A DNA stretch of 64,000 nucleotides. Origin: Trachythela sp. YZ-2020. Lineage: Eukaryota; Cnidaria; Anthozoa; Malacalcyonacea; Clavulariidae. The notes below the pieces were generated by a model that searched no databases, was not told the origin of the DNA, and was given only the letters and a program-made list of their open reading frames with translations. The stretch is taken from NCBI GenBank assembly GCA_016169945.1, contig JADLSH010000369.1:4712001-4776000 (forward strand), given 5' to 3'. A program made the translations under genes and the position numbers. The stretch's first letter is position 1; each line of letters starts with the position of its first letter. Of this stretch, positions 44,082-53,700 are shown piece after piece.

Positions 44082-44207
44082 GTGCATGACTTTGATCCAG
44101 GGGAAGCTTTAGAAGCTGCTATTGATAAGAGGAAATTTCTTATAAAAAGACTTTTAAAGGATTACGATTTTGATGAGGAAGATGATGACGCAGAAAGCGA
44201 TGATTAA
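44082..44207 (+). pseudogene. Surviving tail of the acidic companion gene
   Basis: The plus strand reads DFDPGEALEAAIDKRKFLIK, then an Asp/Glu-rich end and stop TAA at 44205-44207. It corresponds to SFDPDEALGVAIEKRKFLLQ of the broken gene at 13247-13979. Everything upstream, including the zinc-finger start, has been replaced by the minisatellite and a short unrelated piece. It reads towards the right inverted repeat, opposite to the ATPase gene. Confidence 0.75.
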
Positions 44208-44280
44208 ACTCAGTCAAACGGTTTAATGCGGTTCGAGCTTTTGTTAAAGAAACCATGGCTAACGAACAATAAAGCCAAAA

Positions 44281-44577
44281 CTTATTAGAAGAAACATTTA
44301 AATTGTTGTGTGTAATTTAATACAAAACAACATTGTGCAAAAGTCGAGGTCGAAGCATATAACAACATCTCTAAAGAGGATCGATGAACAGATAAGGGAA
44401 CTATATTTATATACAAACACTTAAAAGTTATAGTACCTTTCCTAATAAATACGTTGTATTCTTTCAATAAAATATTTTTTAAAACAATTTCTTACTCTCT
44501 TTATTTATTATAATGTCAAATACTACCGTGCGCACACCGGTGCGCACGCCCGTGCGCACATATCATGACGCCATTTT
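44281..44577. repeat. Inner part of the right terminal inverted repeat
   Basis: Inverse of 42187-42482. Beyond it, 44520-44640 is a run of alternating purine-pyrimidine GTGCGCAC / ACGTGCGCACG blocks interleaved with ATTTTGAATACTAATTAC units, leading to the element end. Confidence 0.85.
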
Positions 44578-45387
44578 GAATACTAATTACTACCGTGCGC
44601 ACGTGCTCACGTACGCACGTGCGCACGCGACGCCATTTTGAATACTAATTACTTCCGGCGGTGGTTAGGCAGGTTAAGCTACTGACCTTGACCTGACCTG
44701 ACCTTGACCTGACCTTGACCTGACATTGTCCTTGACCTTAAATTATCCGTACATTATATTAAGCATGAAAACAGTTTACCCAGCGCTGTTCTGAAGGAGA
44801 AGTAAGACTTCATGGTACATTCCCTTTTTCTAATACTCCAATTTTAACATTTGTAACTCGATTTGCCGCAATTCAGTATATTGGCCTATCTGCAATAGTC
44901 TGAAAAGGATATCTCAAGAAATATTGGTAGGAATCATTTGAAACTTCCACAAACACTTATCCTTATATTGCTTCATGTTCTGAACAAAAAAAACACAAAA
45001 TGTTTATAACATAGCTATTGATTGACATGTCGTTGTTAACTTGTTAGCCTGCAGGCAAAATTATCCATGTATGCGGAAGAGTAAATATATTTCCATTTCT
45101 CATAAAATATATTAGCATTTCTCTGGTTCAGAACAAAGAGCAGCCTTTGCTGAACATTTTAAGGCTTTTTTGGAAAATTTAGGACCATCGGTTCTAAAGT
45201 TATTTTTTGCACAATACGTTGCCGACTTTCTCAGTTGGTGGTCCGTAACATGGTAACCATGGCAACAACATGTCAATTGAAAACATAGTTATACTCAGTG
45301 ATATTTTATCTTTCTATTGATACCAAACAACTATAAATTAAATAAAAACTAAAATTTATTTAATTTCGAGTGGAAGACCACCCTTAC

Positions 45388-45908
45388 GGTGGCTCCCTAG
45401 GGTTTTTGCATTATAGTGCACTATTGTATTCAAGAGGCTCCTGTTTCTTCATCTTGCATGATACAAGGACTAAATTCAAAGCAAACATCGAGAATGCTCT
45501 CCTGAAGATGTCGGTGTACTACCTTTGTGTTGAATGTCCGTTACCATGGCAACAGCTTGCTTAGAATAAAGCTTACTTTTTGTCTTCTTCCTGTCATTTT
45601 AAGACTATCCTTCGGTAAAAACTTGCATAGGAAATAAGTTGGTTTAATGGTTCTATCTCCTCATTTTTAATGAGCAGACCCAAATAATTGATGAAAATAA
45701 ACAGGAGTTAGGTAAATTGACTAGTGATAATTTGCATTTAAAATCACGCTTGAGTTAATTGGAGGAGAAAGTATTCCCTAAGGAAAAATCTACTATTTTA
45801 ATTAATCAATCTTAAAGAGGGTCCTCCATCGGTCCATTGCATAATATTGAATTCAAAGTTGCACCGCTGAATAGTTTTCCTGATTGCCTTTCGGGGTCTT
45901 TAAAATAT
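45388..45908. other. Intergenic DNA, nothing recognised
   Basis: About 500 bp without a convincing ORF. A stretch at 45660-45810 (GAGCAGACCCAAATAATTGA and on) looks like decayed coding sequence of a LINE ORF1-type coiled coil, but it cannot be fixed to a frame. Confidence 0.3.
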
Positions 45909-45910
45909 AA

Positions 45911-46150
45911 GATTGTATTGTGTTGTGTTGTGTTGTGTTGTGTTGTGTTGCGTTGCGTTGCGTTGGGTTGCGTTGGGTTTCGTTGCGTTGTGTTGCGTTG
46001 CGTTGGGTTGCGTTGGGTTTCGTTGCGTTGCGTTGCGTTGCGTTGGGTTGCGTTGCGTTTCGTTGGGTTGCGTTGCGTTGCGTTGCGTTTCGTTGCGTTG
46101 CGTTGTATTGTGTTGTGTTGTGTTGTATTGTATTGTATTGTATTGTATTG
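45911..46150. repeat. TTGTG/TTGCG/TTGGG pentanucleotide array
   Basis: About 48 pentamers: TTGTG at the start, TTGCG with TTGGG and TTTCG variants in the middle, TTGTA at the end. Open frames across it are artefacts of the missing stops. Confidence 0.95.
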
Positions 46151-46214
46151 AAACTTTACTTAGGCACGGTAGAACCATGCATCAGTAAACATTTTACATT
46201 AGTATAAATATATA

Positions 46215-47640
46215 TATATATATATCTAAATATAGAAGAAACAAATAAAAGTAATACTATTTACAAAGAACAAAAAAAAATACTGATTTACATGGTTGCC
46301 GTGTGTGAGTCTGTAGAAGCTAACCAAATTTCTAAACTTCTTTTAAAGACACTGAGAGATTGTGCCGATCGAAGTTCAGTTGGTAAACTATTAAACTGCT
46401 CCGTCATAGCTGAAGGAGCGTTTTAGATAATCTGTGTGCGGCTTGGGGACAAACAGTTTATTCTCATTGTCTCTCAAGCTATAAGGACAAGATCTCCAGC
46501 TAAAAAGATCTTGTAGGTACTGAGGTACGCTCTTATTAATAGTTTTGTACATAAGGATTGCTTTGTGTTTTTTTGCGATTAATAGATAACTTGTGCCAAT
46601 TTAACTCCTCTAATAGAGAGCTCGAGGGGGTTTCGTATGTGCATTCTGCAATCATAACATGGTTCTTCCAGGTTAAGTTTTCATCAATGGTTAAGCCTAA
46701 GGATTTCGTGCGCTGAACTCTTTTGATTTGAATATTATCTACGCATATGTTGAGATTACTCACATCATGCCTTATAAGCCTCCGCCGAGAGCCAATGACC
46801 ATGAATTCTGTCTTAGCAATATTTAAGCTCAATCTATTTGCCAAGTGTTTAAGCTACTCAACTCAGTGTTCATAATAATTATCTTCGAGATCAATAAGAT
46901 TAGAGCTTTGGAAGCTAATATTTGTATCATCCGCGTACATACTCGATAAGCCGTTGTTCAAACAGTTTGCCAAGTCAATGATATAGACCAAGAATAAAAG
47001 GGGACCTATTATAGAACCTTGAGGGATCCCATAATTAATTGGTCGAGTACTAGATAGATGTCCATTTACACAACATCTTTGTGTACGACTTGATAGATAA
47101 GAATGGGACCATTTTAATGTGTTTTCATCAACTCCTAGACTTGCTACAAGTCGACTCGCATAATGACTGGGTTAATACGGACTGAGTTTACTGAGTTAAT
47201 ACGGACTAAGGGCGAGCTTGAGCTCCCGAGCGAAGCGAGGGAGCGAGAGCGACTGGGTTAATACGGACTGAGCGCGTCTGGGCTTTACCACGCGTCAATG
47301 GAGTCGACTTGTAGCAAGTCTAATCAACTCCATAATGAGTAAATTTGTCTAGAAGAATCGCATGATCAATAGTATCGAAAGCTTTTTTCAAGTCAATAAA
47401 GACTACACCATTGAGTAGACCATTGTCGATGTTTATCGACCATTTATTCGTGGTTTCAAGCAGCGAGGTGACCGTACTGTGCATCGCTCGAAACCAAGAT
47501 TGACAATTAGTGAGTAGCTCATTGCTTACTAAGTAATAATAAAATTGATCATGAATAACTCTTTCAAAGAATTTTGCAACAACTGAAATAATTGAGATTC
47601 GACGATAATTGTTTGTCATCCTCCCAGGTTGCTTATCGTA
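46215..47640 (-). mobile_element. LINE (Jockey/CR1-like), RT and 3' end, split by a mariner MITE
   Basis: From right to left the minus strand reads NNYRRISIISVVAKFFERVI (RT palm start), GVVFIDLKKAFDTIDHAILL (first catalytic Asp) and, after the MITE, IPQGSIIGPLLFLVYI with YADDTNISF (catalytic YADD, about 46940-46910). It continues with LSLNIAKTEFMVIGSRRRL, TKSLGLTIDENLTWKNH and the 3' terminal region. A frameshift follows the LGLTIDENLTW block. The last 230 bp are also present as a separate 5'-truncated copy at 62640-62870. Confidence 0.8.
47138..47320. mobile_element. 183-bp Tc1/mariner-type MITE, 20-bp perfect TIR, TA duplication
   Basis: GACTTGCTACAAGTCGACTC at the left is repeated exactly in inverse at 47301-47320. 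TA flanks both ends (47136-47137, 47321-47322). The interior has repeated GGGTTAATACGGACTGAG units and a CTCCCGAGCGAAGCGAGGGA palindrome. It lies in the RT frame of the LINE. Confidence 0.88.
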
Positions 47641-47649
47641 CAGGAGGGT

Positions 47650-48760
47650 GTAGCACAGATGCCTTAATTAAACTACAGTATACTGTATGTACTTGAAAGC
47701 ACTTGAAGAACCAAATTGTGATGCTGTGAGATTAGTTGTAATGGGTTTTCCCAAAGCTTTTGATAATGTAAAAAGCACGTTAAATTGAGTGAAAAATTGA
47801 AATCGAGTTCTATGAACCCTTATTTGGTAAATTGGTACTTAAATTTCTTGAAAGATCGAAGACAGAGAATGGTTTTCCAAGGGAATTATGCAATGTAACT
47901 GGACCACATTTCTTTAATTTATTCATTAATGATTTGGATATTAAAAGCTGTCCCAACACCCCCCCCCCCTTGTTAAATTCGCGGATGATTCCTCACTTTT
48001 GGTGCCGATTTTGAAGAATACTCTAGATTGTAGTTCTGAAGCTATAAATGAGTTTAATGACTGGTCCGAATCAAACTCTTTGCCTTTAAATCAAGATAAA
48101 TGTAAAGAAATGATTATATTGAGGAAAGGCAAATCAGAGGATTGTGTTGCACCAATTCATGGTTTTGAACGGTACTCTAGTCTAGAAATTCTGGGATTAA
48201 CTATTGAGATGACAAACAGATTTGAAAAACATGTTAAGAAAAAGCTGGTGAAAGCAAATAAATGCTTGTTTGTAATTCGAAAGTTGAAGAATGAAGGATA
48301 CAGTCAAGACGAATTTGACCTTCTTTTTATGTCATTAGTCCTGTCACAACTTACTTATGGCTTGTCAGTTATTGCTGCATCACCACGGACACCACCGGAA
48401 TTAACAACTATTCAAAACTTTTTAACTCGTTGTTATAAAAGAAGATACACATCAGATATTAATGTATTGTTAGAACAGACAGATAAAAAGTTGATTGAAA
48501 AGTTGTGTAAACAGAATAATCATCCGTTGAGAGAAATCTGTCCGAAAATTAAAGAATATACAGTTAGGCTTAGAACACAAGAGACACAGTGGCCAAAAAT
48601 TTCTACTGAGCGATTTAAAAATAGTTTTATTAATAGATGTATTTTTAGATATAACTTAGTTTTGCCATTTTAACTTACTAATAATATTATAACTTGTAAT
48701 TTTATTAACCGAAAGTGAGGTCTTTACGTACGGTAAAATATTAAACTGAGGTCTTGCCGT
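47650..48760 (+). mobile_element. LINE (second family), RT 3' half, head to head with the previous LINE
   Basis: Readable pieces are [33 protein letters not shown] and VKFADDSSLLVP (catalytic FADD, near 47975-48005), with a poly-C slip at 47960-47970. The long frame 47999-48673 follows, then a 3' UTR to about 48760. The elements meet at about 47640. Confidence 0.75.
47999..48673 (+). pseudogene. LINE reverse transcriptase thumb and C-terminal region
   Basis: A 224-codon open frame directly after the FADD motif. It contains SNSLPLNQDKCKEMIILRKG, EILGLTIEMTNRFEKHVKKK, YGLSVIAASPRTPPELTTIQ and a C-terminal ERFKNSFINRCIFRYN. This is the usual order RT thumb, connection, C-terminal end in CR1/Rex-like LINEs. 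The N-terminal half of the RT and all of the endonuclease are missing or shifted, so it cannot be active alone. Confidence 0.75.
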
Positions 48761-48778
48761 TAATTAGACATAGTAATA

Positions 48779-49685
48779 ATGGAACGCAAAATTACAAGTG
48801 GGGTACGTGGTAACGGTCAAGCAATACAGGGTGTATAAAAAAAAAGTGAACCCTTTGAAATTAAATACAATAGGGTACAATAGATTATTTGAAAGAAAAT
48901 GCAAATATGAAGTTCAATTTCAAAAGGTTCACTATTGTATTAAATTTCAAAGGGTTCACTTTTTTTTTATACACCCTGTAGATCAAATTCGTGCCGAAAT
49001 GGTTGTTATCAGAAAGGAACAGCAGAAAGTCGTACAACACGATAAAGCAAATATAGAGCTATTAACAGAGCAAAATATCGCTCTTTCTGATAAAGTAAAT
49101 ACTCTGCATTCAGATTTGGAAAAATTGAAAGTAAATTTACATAAAGCTGAACAAATCAGCGATGATCATTCAAATCAGCGATGCGTACCTAAATTGGCTA
49201 AAACAACAAAAGGTCACGAACCTGAAAATCCCCTGCCACAACAAACAAGTAAGCAACAGGTTAATGGCCCAGCTGACTCTCGTGTCAATTGCGCCCAAAT
49301 CAGTGAAACTTTGCACCCGATGACAAAACAAAACAGCGAGACTACTGATGAGGCGAAACAAACACATTTACATGAAGTCGGACAAAAACAATTATTAAAT
49401 AACTCCAAAAGCGTCATCAACAACAAAGGCTTAAGCGATAAATTAAGCCCCGATTCCGTAAATAATAAGCAGAATAAAGGTCACCCTTCCGCCAGTCAGA
49501 AAATCACTCACAAAACTGTCAACGGAGAAACTAGAGATACTGCCTCGCGACCGACACCACCGGAGTGGTTGAAATGCTTGCCTTTGATTGATATACCGAA
49601 TAACGAAACAAATAACAACTCGAATTTTCGTGGAAATTTTGGAAGGCGGAAAACTCGTCGGAGATCTCGCCGTTGGAAGTGGTGA
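48779..49685 (+). pseudogene. Coiled-coil ORF of unknown family, split by a mariner MITE
   Basis: A frame from ATG at 48779 (MERKITSGVRGNGQAI) is broken by the MITE at 48827 and resumes DQIRAEMVVIRKEQQ. It continues to a stop at 49683-49685. The part at 48990-49160 is a heptad-like coiled coil (LLTEQNIALSDKVNTLHSDL). A polar Asn/Gln/Lys-rich linker and a basic end (RRKTRRRSRRW) follow. Such a layout is seen in LINE ORF1 or gag-like proteins, but I cannot place it. It directly precedes the old BEL/Pao element. Confidence 0.5.
48827..48978. mobile_element. 152-bp Tc1/mariner-type MITE with long TIR
   Basis: CAGGGTGTATAAAAAAAAAG followed by TGAACCCTTTGAAATT is inverted at the other end. TA stands directly outside (48825-48826 and 48979-48980). 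Ends of this form, CAGGGTGT, are typical of mariner-type MITEs. It disrupts the coiled-coil frame. Confidence 0.88.
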
Positions 49686-49889
49686 GCGGATATGGTGAGC
49701 GAAATGACGATATCATAACGGAAAGCCTAATGAAGTCCACCGATCACACCACGAGAATGAACATTCCAACAATTGTATCTCAAAGAAAACTCCGTAAAAC
49801 CCAACAACCAAACATTTCTCCACTACCAGAAGTAATCTAATAAATATCCTTTAAAAGTTACGAACTCAACTGCGAGCCAAGGCTCACCT

Positions 49890-50079
49890 GCTAACGATAG
49901 CGGAACCAATTCGAAGCAGAAATCGATAAATCCGAAGTGGCATCTGTAACAAAGTTTTCCTATCTCCAAGAATTGGTAGAACCAAAGGTAAGAAGTAGCA
50001 TAGATGGCCTTCCATTTTCAACCGAAGGATACGAACGTGCCAAAACCATTTTAAAATCTAAATATGGTAAATCTATGTG
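49890..50079 (+). pseudogene. BEL/Pao gag fragment (DUF1759-type) of the old element
   Basis: NQFEAEIDKSEVASVTKFSY, then RSSIDGLPFSTEGYERAKTI and LKSKYGK are characteristic of Pao gag. The start is broken by a stop just upstream. The frame runs into the TSD ATGTG (50075-50079) of the young BEL/Pao copy and should continue after 56529. Confidence 0.75.
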
Positions 50080-50268
50080 TGTAATGAAGTCGTCCCGTAT
50101 AGTGATATAAATTTAATAGACTCACATAATTACAATGATAAAATAAACTAAAACTTGTAGCAGTTCACTGCAGTTGTTGTTGTTCTACTCGTAAAATTCC
50201 CCATAAGACTCTCGCACATGTTCAATCTAAAAGTACTACGTCATACATAAAACCGGAAGTTCGTTACA
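50080..50268 (-). repeat. 3' LTR of the young BEL/Pao element
   Basis: 189 bp; short for a BEL/Pao LTR. It contains GCAGTTGTTGTTGTTCTACT and TCTCGCACATGTTC and matches the 5' LTR along its whole length by eye. Confidence 0.95.
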
Positions 50269-50344
50269 CTCCCGAGGATATCATTCTTCAAATGAAATGA
50301 TATGAACCTAACAAATACAAAATATATAAAGACAGTCCAAAATG

Positions 50345-50764
50345 TCAACAATACTTCAGTACTTCCTTTCTAGCAGCATCACAATTTACCGCTGCCTTTC
50401 GTCTTGATCTCTCTTCGTTCGTAGAGCGCTCGCTCACCCCGACTTGATCTTCCGTCACTGCATGAACCTTCGCCACAGCTGGCTCACCCTGATCCTCTTG
50501 ATCATCTTCCTTTCGCGATGTAGAATGTAATTCTAACGGAATCAAATGTTGGATTGGGCGTCTCAAACACGATTGTTTTCCACCATTCTCGTTGACCACA
50601 CAAATCTTTGCAGCTCTGACAACATTATCTCGACTTGGGATAAGTTCTTCTACCTTTGCTACCTTCCAAAAGGCGCGCGAAGTCCGATCTGATTTCAAAA
50701 TCACCAAATCTCCTACGCTGACAACAATCTTGTTAGCTCCCGAGGTTTCTCTAGCTGTTTCCAA
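50345..50764 (-). CDS. C-terminal pol domain (DUF5641-like) of the young BEL/Pao element
   Basis: It is in the same frame as the polyprotein and separated from it only by the TAG at 50792. The sequence has VVSVGDLVILKSDRTSRAFW, KVAKVEELIPSRDNVVR and the RPIQHLIPLEL end, which is the usual C-terminal domain after BEL/Pao integrase. The 45-codon acidic/basic end that follows is less conserved. Either the single stop is a recent mutation or it is read through. Confidence 0.85.
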   Translation of the reverse strand: METARETSGANKIVVSVGDLVILKSDRTSRAFWKVAKVEELIPSRDNVVRAAKICVVNENGGKQSCLRRPIQHLIPLELHSTSRKEDDQEDQGEPAVAKVHAVTEDQVGVSERSTNEERSRRKAAVNCDAARKEVLKYC

Positions 50765-50791
50765 CAGACTTAAAAGATACTCAGCTCTCCA

Positions 50792-53700
50792 CTAGTTCGC
50801 AAAATGTCTCAATAGTGTTCGATGGTACTTTTCTCTACGCGTGAGTGCTTCATTCGTACTAATGATTTCATAATACTTATCGCTTGCGGTTGTGGCAATC
50901 GTACGACCGTAAATGAGTGAAGAAGGTGTCAATGGATATGATATACCCTGTTCATCATCGTAAACGTACGTTAATGGGCGGTTATTCAGAGTTCCTTCGA
51001 TCTCGATCAATAAGGTTCTCATTTCCTCAAAAGACAAACTTGCACGTCCAACCACTTTCTTTAAACAACGCTTGACGCACTTAACCATTCTTTCCCAAAA
51101 CCCCCCATGCCAAGGGGCTTTCTCGATAATATACTCCCATGTAACTCCCTTGTCTGTCATGTAGCGTTGCACCTCTGTAGATCTCGTAATCCTTTTGATC
51201 TCCTTTTCAGCTCCTTTAAATGTTTTTGCATTATCCGACAACATTCTAGAGGGTAGCCCTCTGCGTGCCACAAATCGTCGAAATGCTTGTAAAAATGCTG
51301 CTACCGATAAATTTGGCACCAGTTCTAAATGCAAAGCTCTGGTCGATGCACAGATCAAAAGACATACGTATGCCTTTTCCGTCGCTCCTTCCAACTGGTT
51401 TGGCACTTTCGAACTGACGTATAATGGTCCTGCGAAGTCGATACCTGTGTTCGCAAAGGGTGGTTCATCGCTGACTCGACTTGGCGGTAGTTGAGGAACT
51501 TTCGGCGTTCCGAATGGCTTACCTTCGAATCTTCTGCACACTACACATGATCTCGTTACCCGTTTGGTTACTTCGCGACCTCGTACAATCCAATATTTTT
51601 CTCGTATACTATTCAAAGTCTCCCTAATGCCGTTATGATGCACCAAATCATGATGCTCAACGATTACAAGGTCGGTGAAATAATGTTTACTTGGAAGAAG
51701 AATGGGTCGTTTGGAAGTGTCTAACACTGATGATTGATCGAGCCTAGCTTGGCAACGAATTAAATCTTCCTCATCACGAAACAGCCCTAATTGTTTCACT
51801 AGTTGCGGTGTTTTCGTCTTCGATTCAAACAAGCTACTCGTTTCTTCCGCGAAACAAGAATGCTGTATCGAACGTATCCATAATCTTTCTGCTGCTTTCA
51901 CTTCTTCCGCCGTTACTTCAATCGACGAAGGTCGCACCCTTCGTGTTTTGTCAACGAATCTCTTCACGTACGTCGTAACTCGTAATAACTTCGCTTTCGT
52001 GCTAAAACGTCGACAGTCTATAATGTTATCGAGATTTAAACTTGACTTCGTACTCATATTCGCCAACGACCGCGTTACTTCGGGTTTCGATTTCGACTTT
52101 GCTAATTCTTCGTTGGTTCGTTGATCGTCTCTATCGCTGTGGCCTGGATCGAGTGGCCAATGTTCTTCGGTTAGGTTAAGAAAATCTGCACCATTCCACC
52201 ACATTTCATTCTCTAGAAGCTCCGACGCATTACATCCCCGAGAGGGTAAATCTGCCGGGTTGAATTCTCCGGGACAAAATTTCCATTCTTCGATTTGAGT
52301 AAGTTTCCGTATTTCGTTCACACGATTTTGAACATACGTTTTCCAGGTCTTCGAGTTCCGAATCCAGCATAAAACCGTATATGAATCCGTCCACAACACA
52401 ACTCTAGGAACAACTGGCATTGAGGTAATTGCCTCTCGTACACAATTAACTAGTCTAGCGAGTATAACCGTACCTAACAGTTCGAGTCTTGGTATCGATT
52501 GTTTCTTTACTGGTGCTACTCTAGTTTTGGCAGCTACGAGTCTGACATCACTTCCGCCATACATGTACACAGTTCGCAAATATACCACCGCAGCGTATGC
52601 TTTACATGATGCGTCCGAAAAACCATGAAGCTCGAAAATAAGTGGGTTATTGGTAATGTCAAAATAACAGCGTGGTATTCTGAATGGGTTTAAGCTCGAC
52701 AAGTCGTTCATGATCACGTTCCATGCTTTCAACGCCTCCCCTGTTAAAGGGTCGTCCCAAACAACGTTCTCGATACAAAGAGTTTGAAATAACATTTTCA
52801 TAACAATCGTAAATGGTGAGAGAAATCCCAAAGGATCGAAAATCTTTGCAGACAATTTCAAGACAGATCGCTTAGTTGCAGGAAGAGTTTTAGCATATTC
52901 ATATAGCTTCGATAAATCATACTCAAATTCGTCGGAATCCACATTCCAAGAAACACCGAGAATTTTAACAGAACTTTCTTCGTTTTCATTGATTGTTTGA
53001 GAACTGTCATGTTCAATTTGTAAACTATCTTTAGCATTTAAACTGTCCGAAACATTTAAATCTTCATCTATTATTTCTCGCTTACCTTTGGCATTTGCTT
53101 CCGTTTCACTCTTCGACTGTTCGTTTTCGCTCCCGAGGGTTTCACCATGCTCGTTCTCAAGGAACTCCACAACTGAAGAATCCTCTGCAGTTGTCTGTTG
53201 ATCCAGTGCTACTTGCTCTCGAAATGCCTTTGAATTAGAGGTCCACTTACGCAACTTGAACCCGCCTTCCGCCATGATTTTGTTGGAATTCTCGTAAATC
53301 TCAACAGCTCCCGAATCATCCCATGCCCCGCTGATCAGATCATCGACATAAAAGGAGTCCTCCAACAATGAAACAATCTCTGAATGTTCCTCCACCTGAC
53401 TCTCCAGGTGATGCTCTATAAGGGCCGACAAAATTGCTGGGCTTGGCGTTAGTCCAAACACAAGATGGGAAAACTGGTAATGAACAAGTTCGGGTTGTTC
53501 CTTCGTAATATCATCAAACCATAAAAAACGAAGCATTCGTCGGTCCTTAGGATCTAGTTCAATTTGGTGGAACGCTTTCTCAACATCGGAGGCAATTCCA
53601 ATTGGAAATCCCCTAAACTTAATAAGCACATCGAAGAGATGAGGTACCAAATTCGGTCCCTTTTCAAGACACTCGTTAATTGATAAGGTGGCATTCCCGT

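Larger units (their letters stand above)
41650..44690. mobile_element. Virus-like element with long inverted repeats, packaging ATPase and acidic-tail gene
   Basis: Inverted outer ends read AGCTTAACCTGCCTAACCACCG and GGAAGTAATTAGTATTCAAA at 41653-41710, and complementary sequence is at 44630-44675. The inner parts of the repeats (about 42187-42482 and 44281-44577) are nearly identical. Two smaller MITEs have since entered the left repeat. Between the repeats are an intact zinc-finger ATPase gene pointing left, a minisatellite, and the tail of a second gene pointing right. There is no DNA polymerase, integrase, capsid or protease. ATPases of this type package DNA in Polinton/adintovirus-like viruses; a two-gene, polymerase-less element would have to depend on a helper. 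Confidence 0.75.
41529..45384. mobile_element. Outer element enclosing the ATPase element; GTGGTCTTCCACTC ends, TA target
   Basis: AGGTGGTCTTCCACTC at 41529 is inverted at 45369-45384 (one indel), with TA directly outside both ends. Between these ends and the inner element (41650-44690) lie short flanks with GACCTTGACCT repeats and unremarkable sequence to 45360. So either the inner element jumped into a Tc1/mariner-like element or both sets of repeats belong to one composite. Confidence 0.6.

Noticed and set aside
45837..46207. Cys/Val/Leu-rich and Asn/Thr/Gln-rich frames
   Set aside because: Translations of the TTGTG/TTGCG pentanucleotide array.
51195..51494. Plus-strand open frames within 50.8-56.3 kb
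   Set aside because: All are shadows of the BEL/Pao polyprotein on the minus strand.
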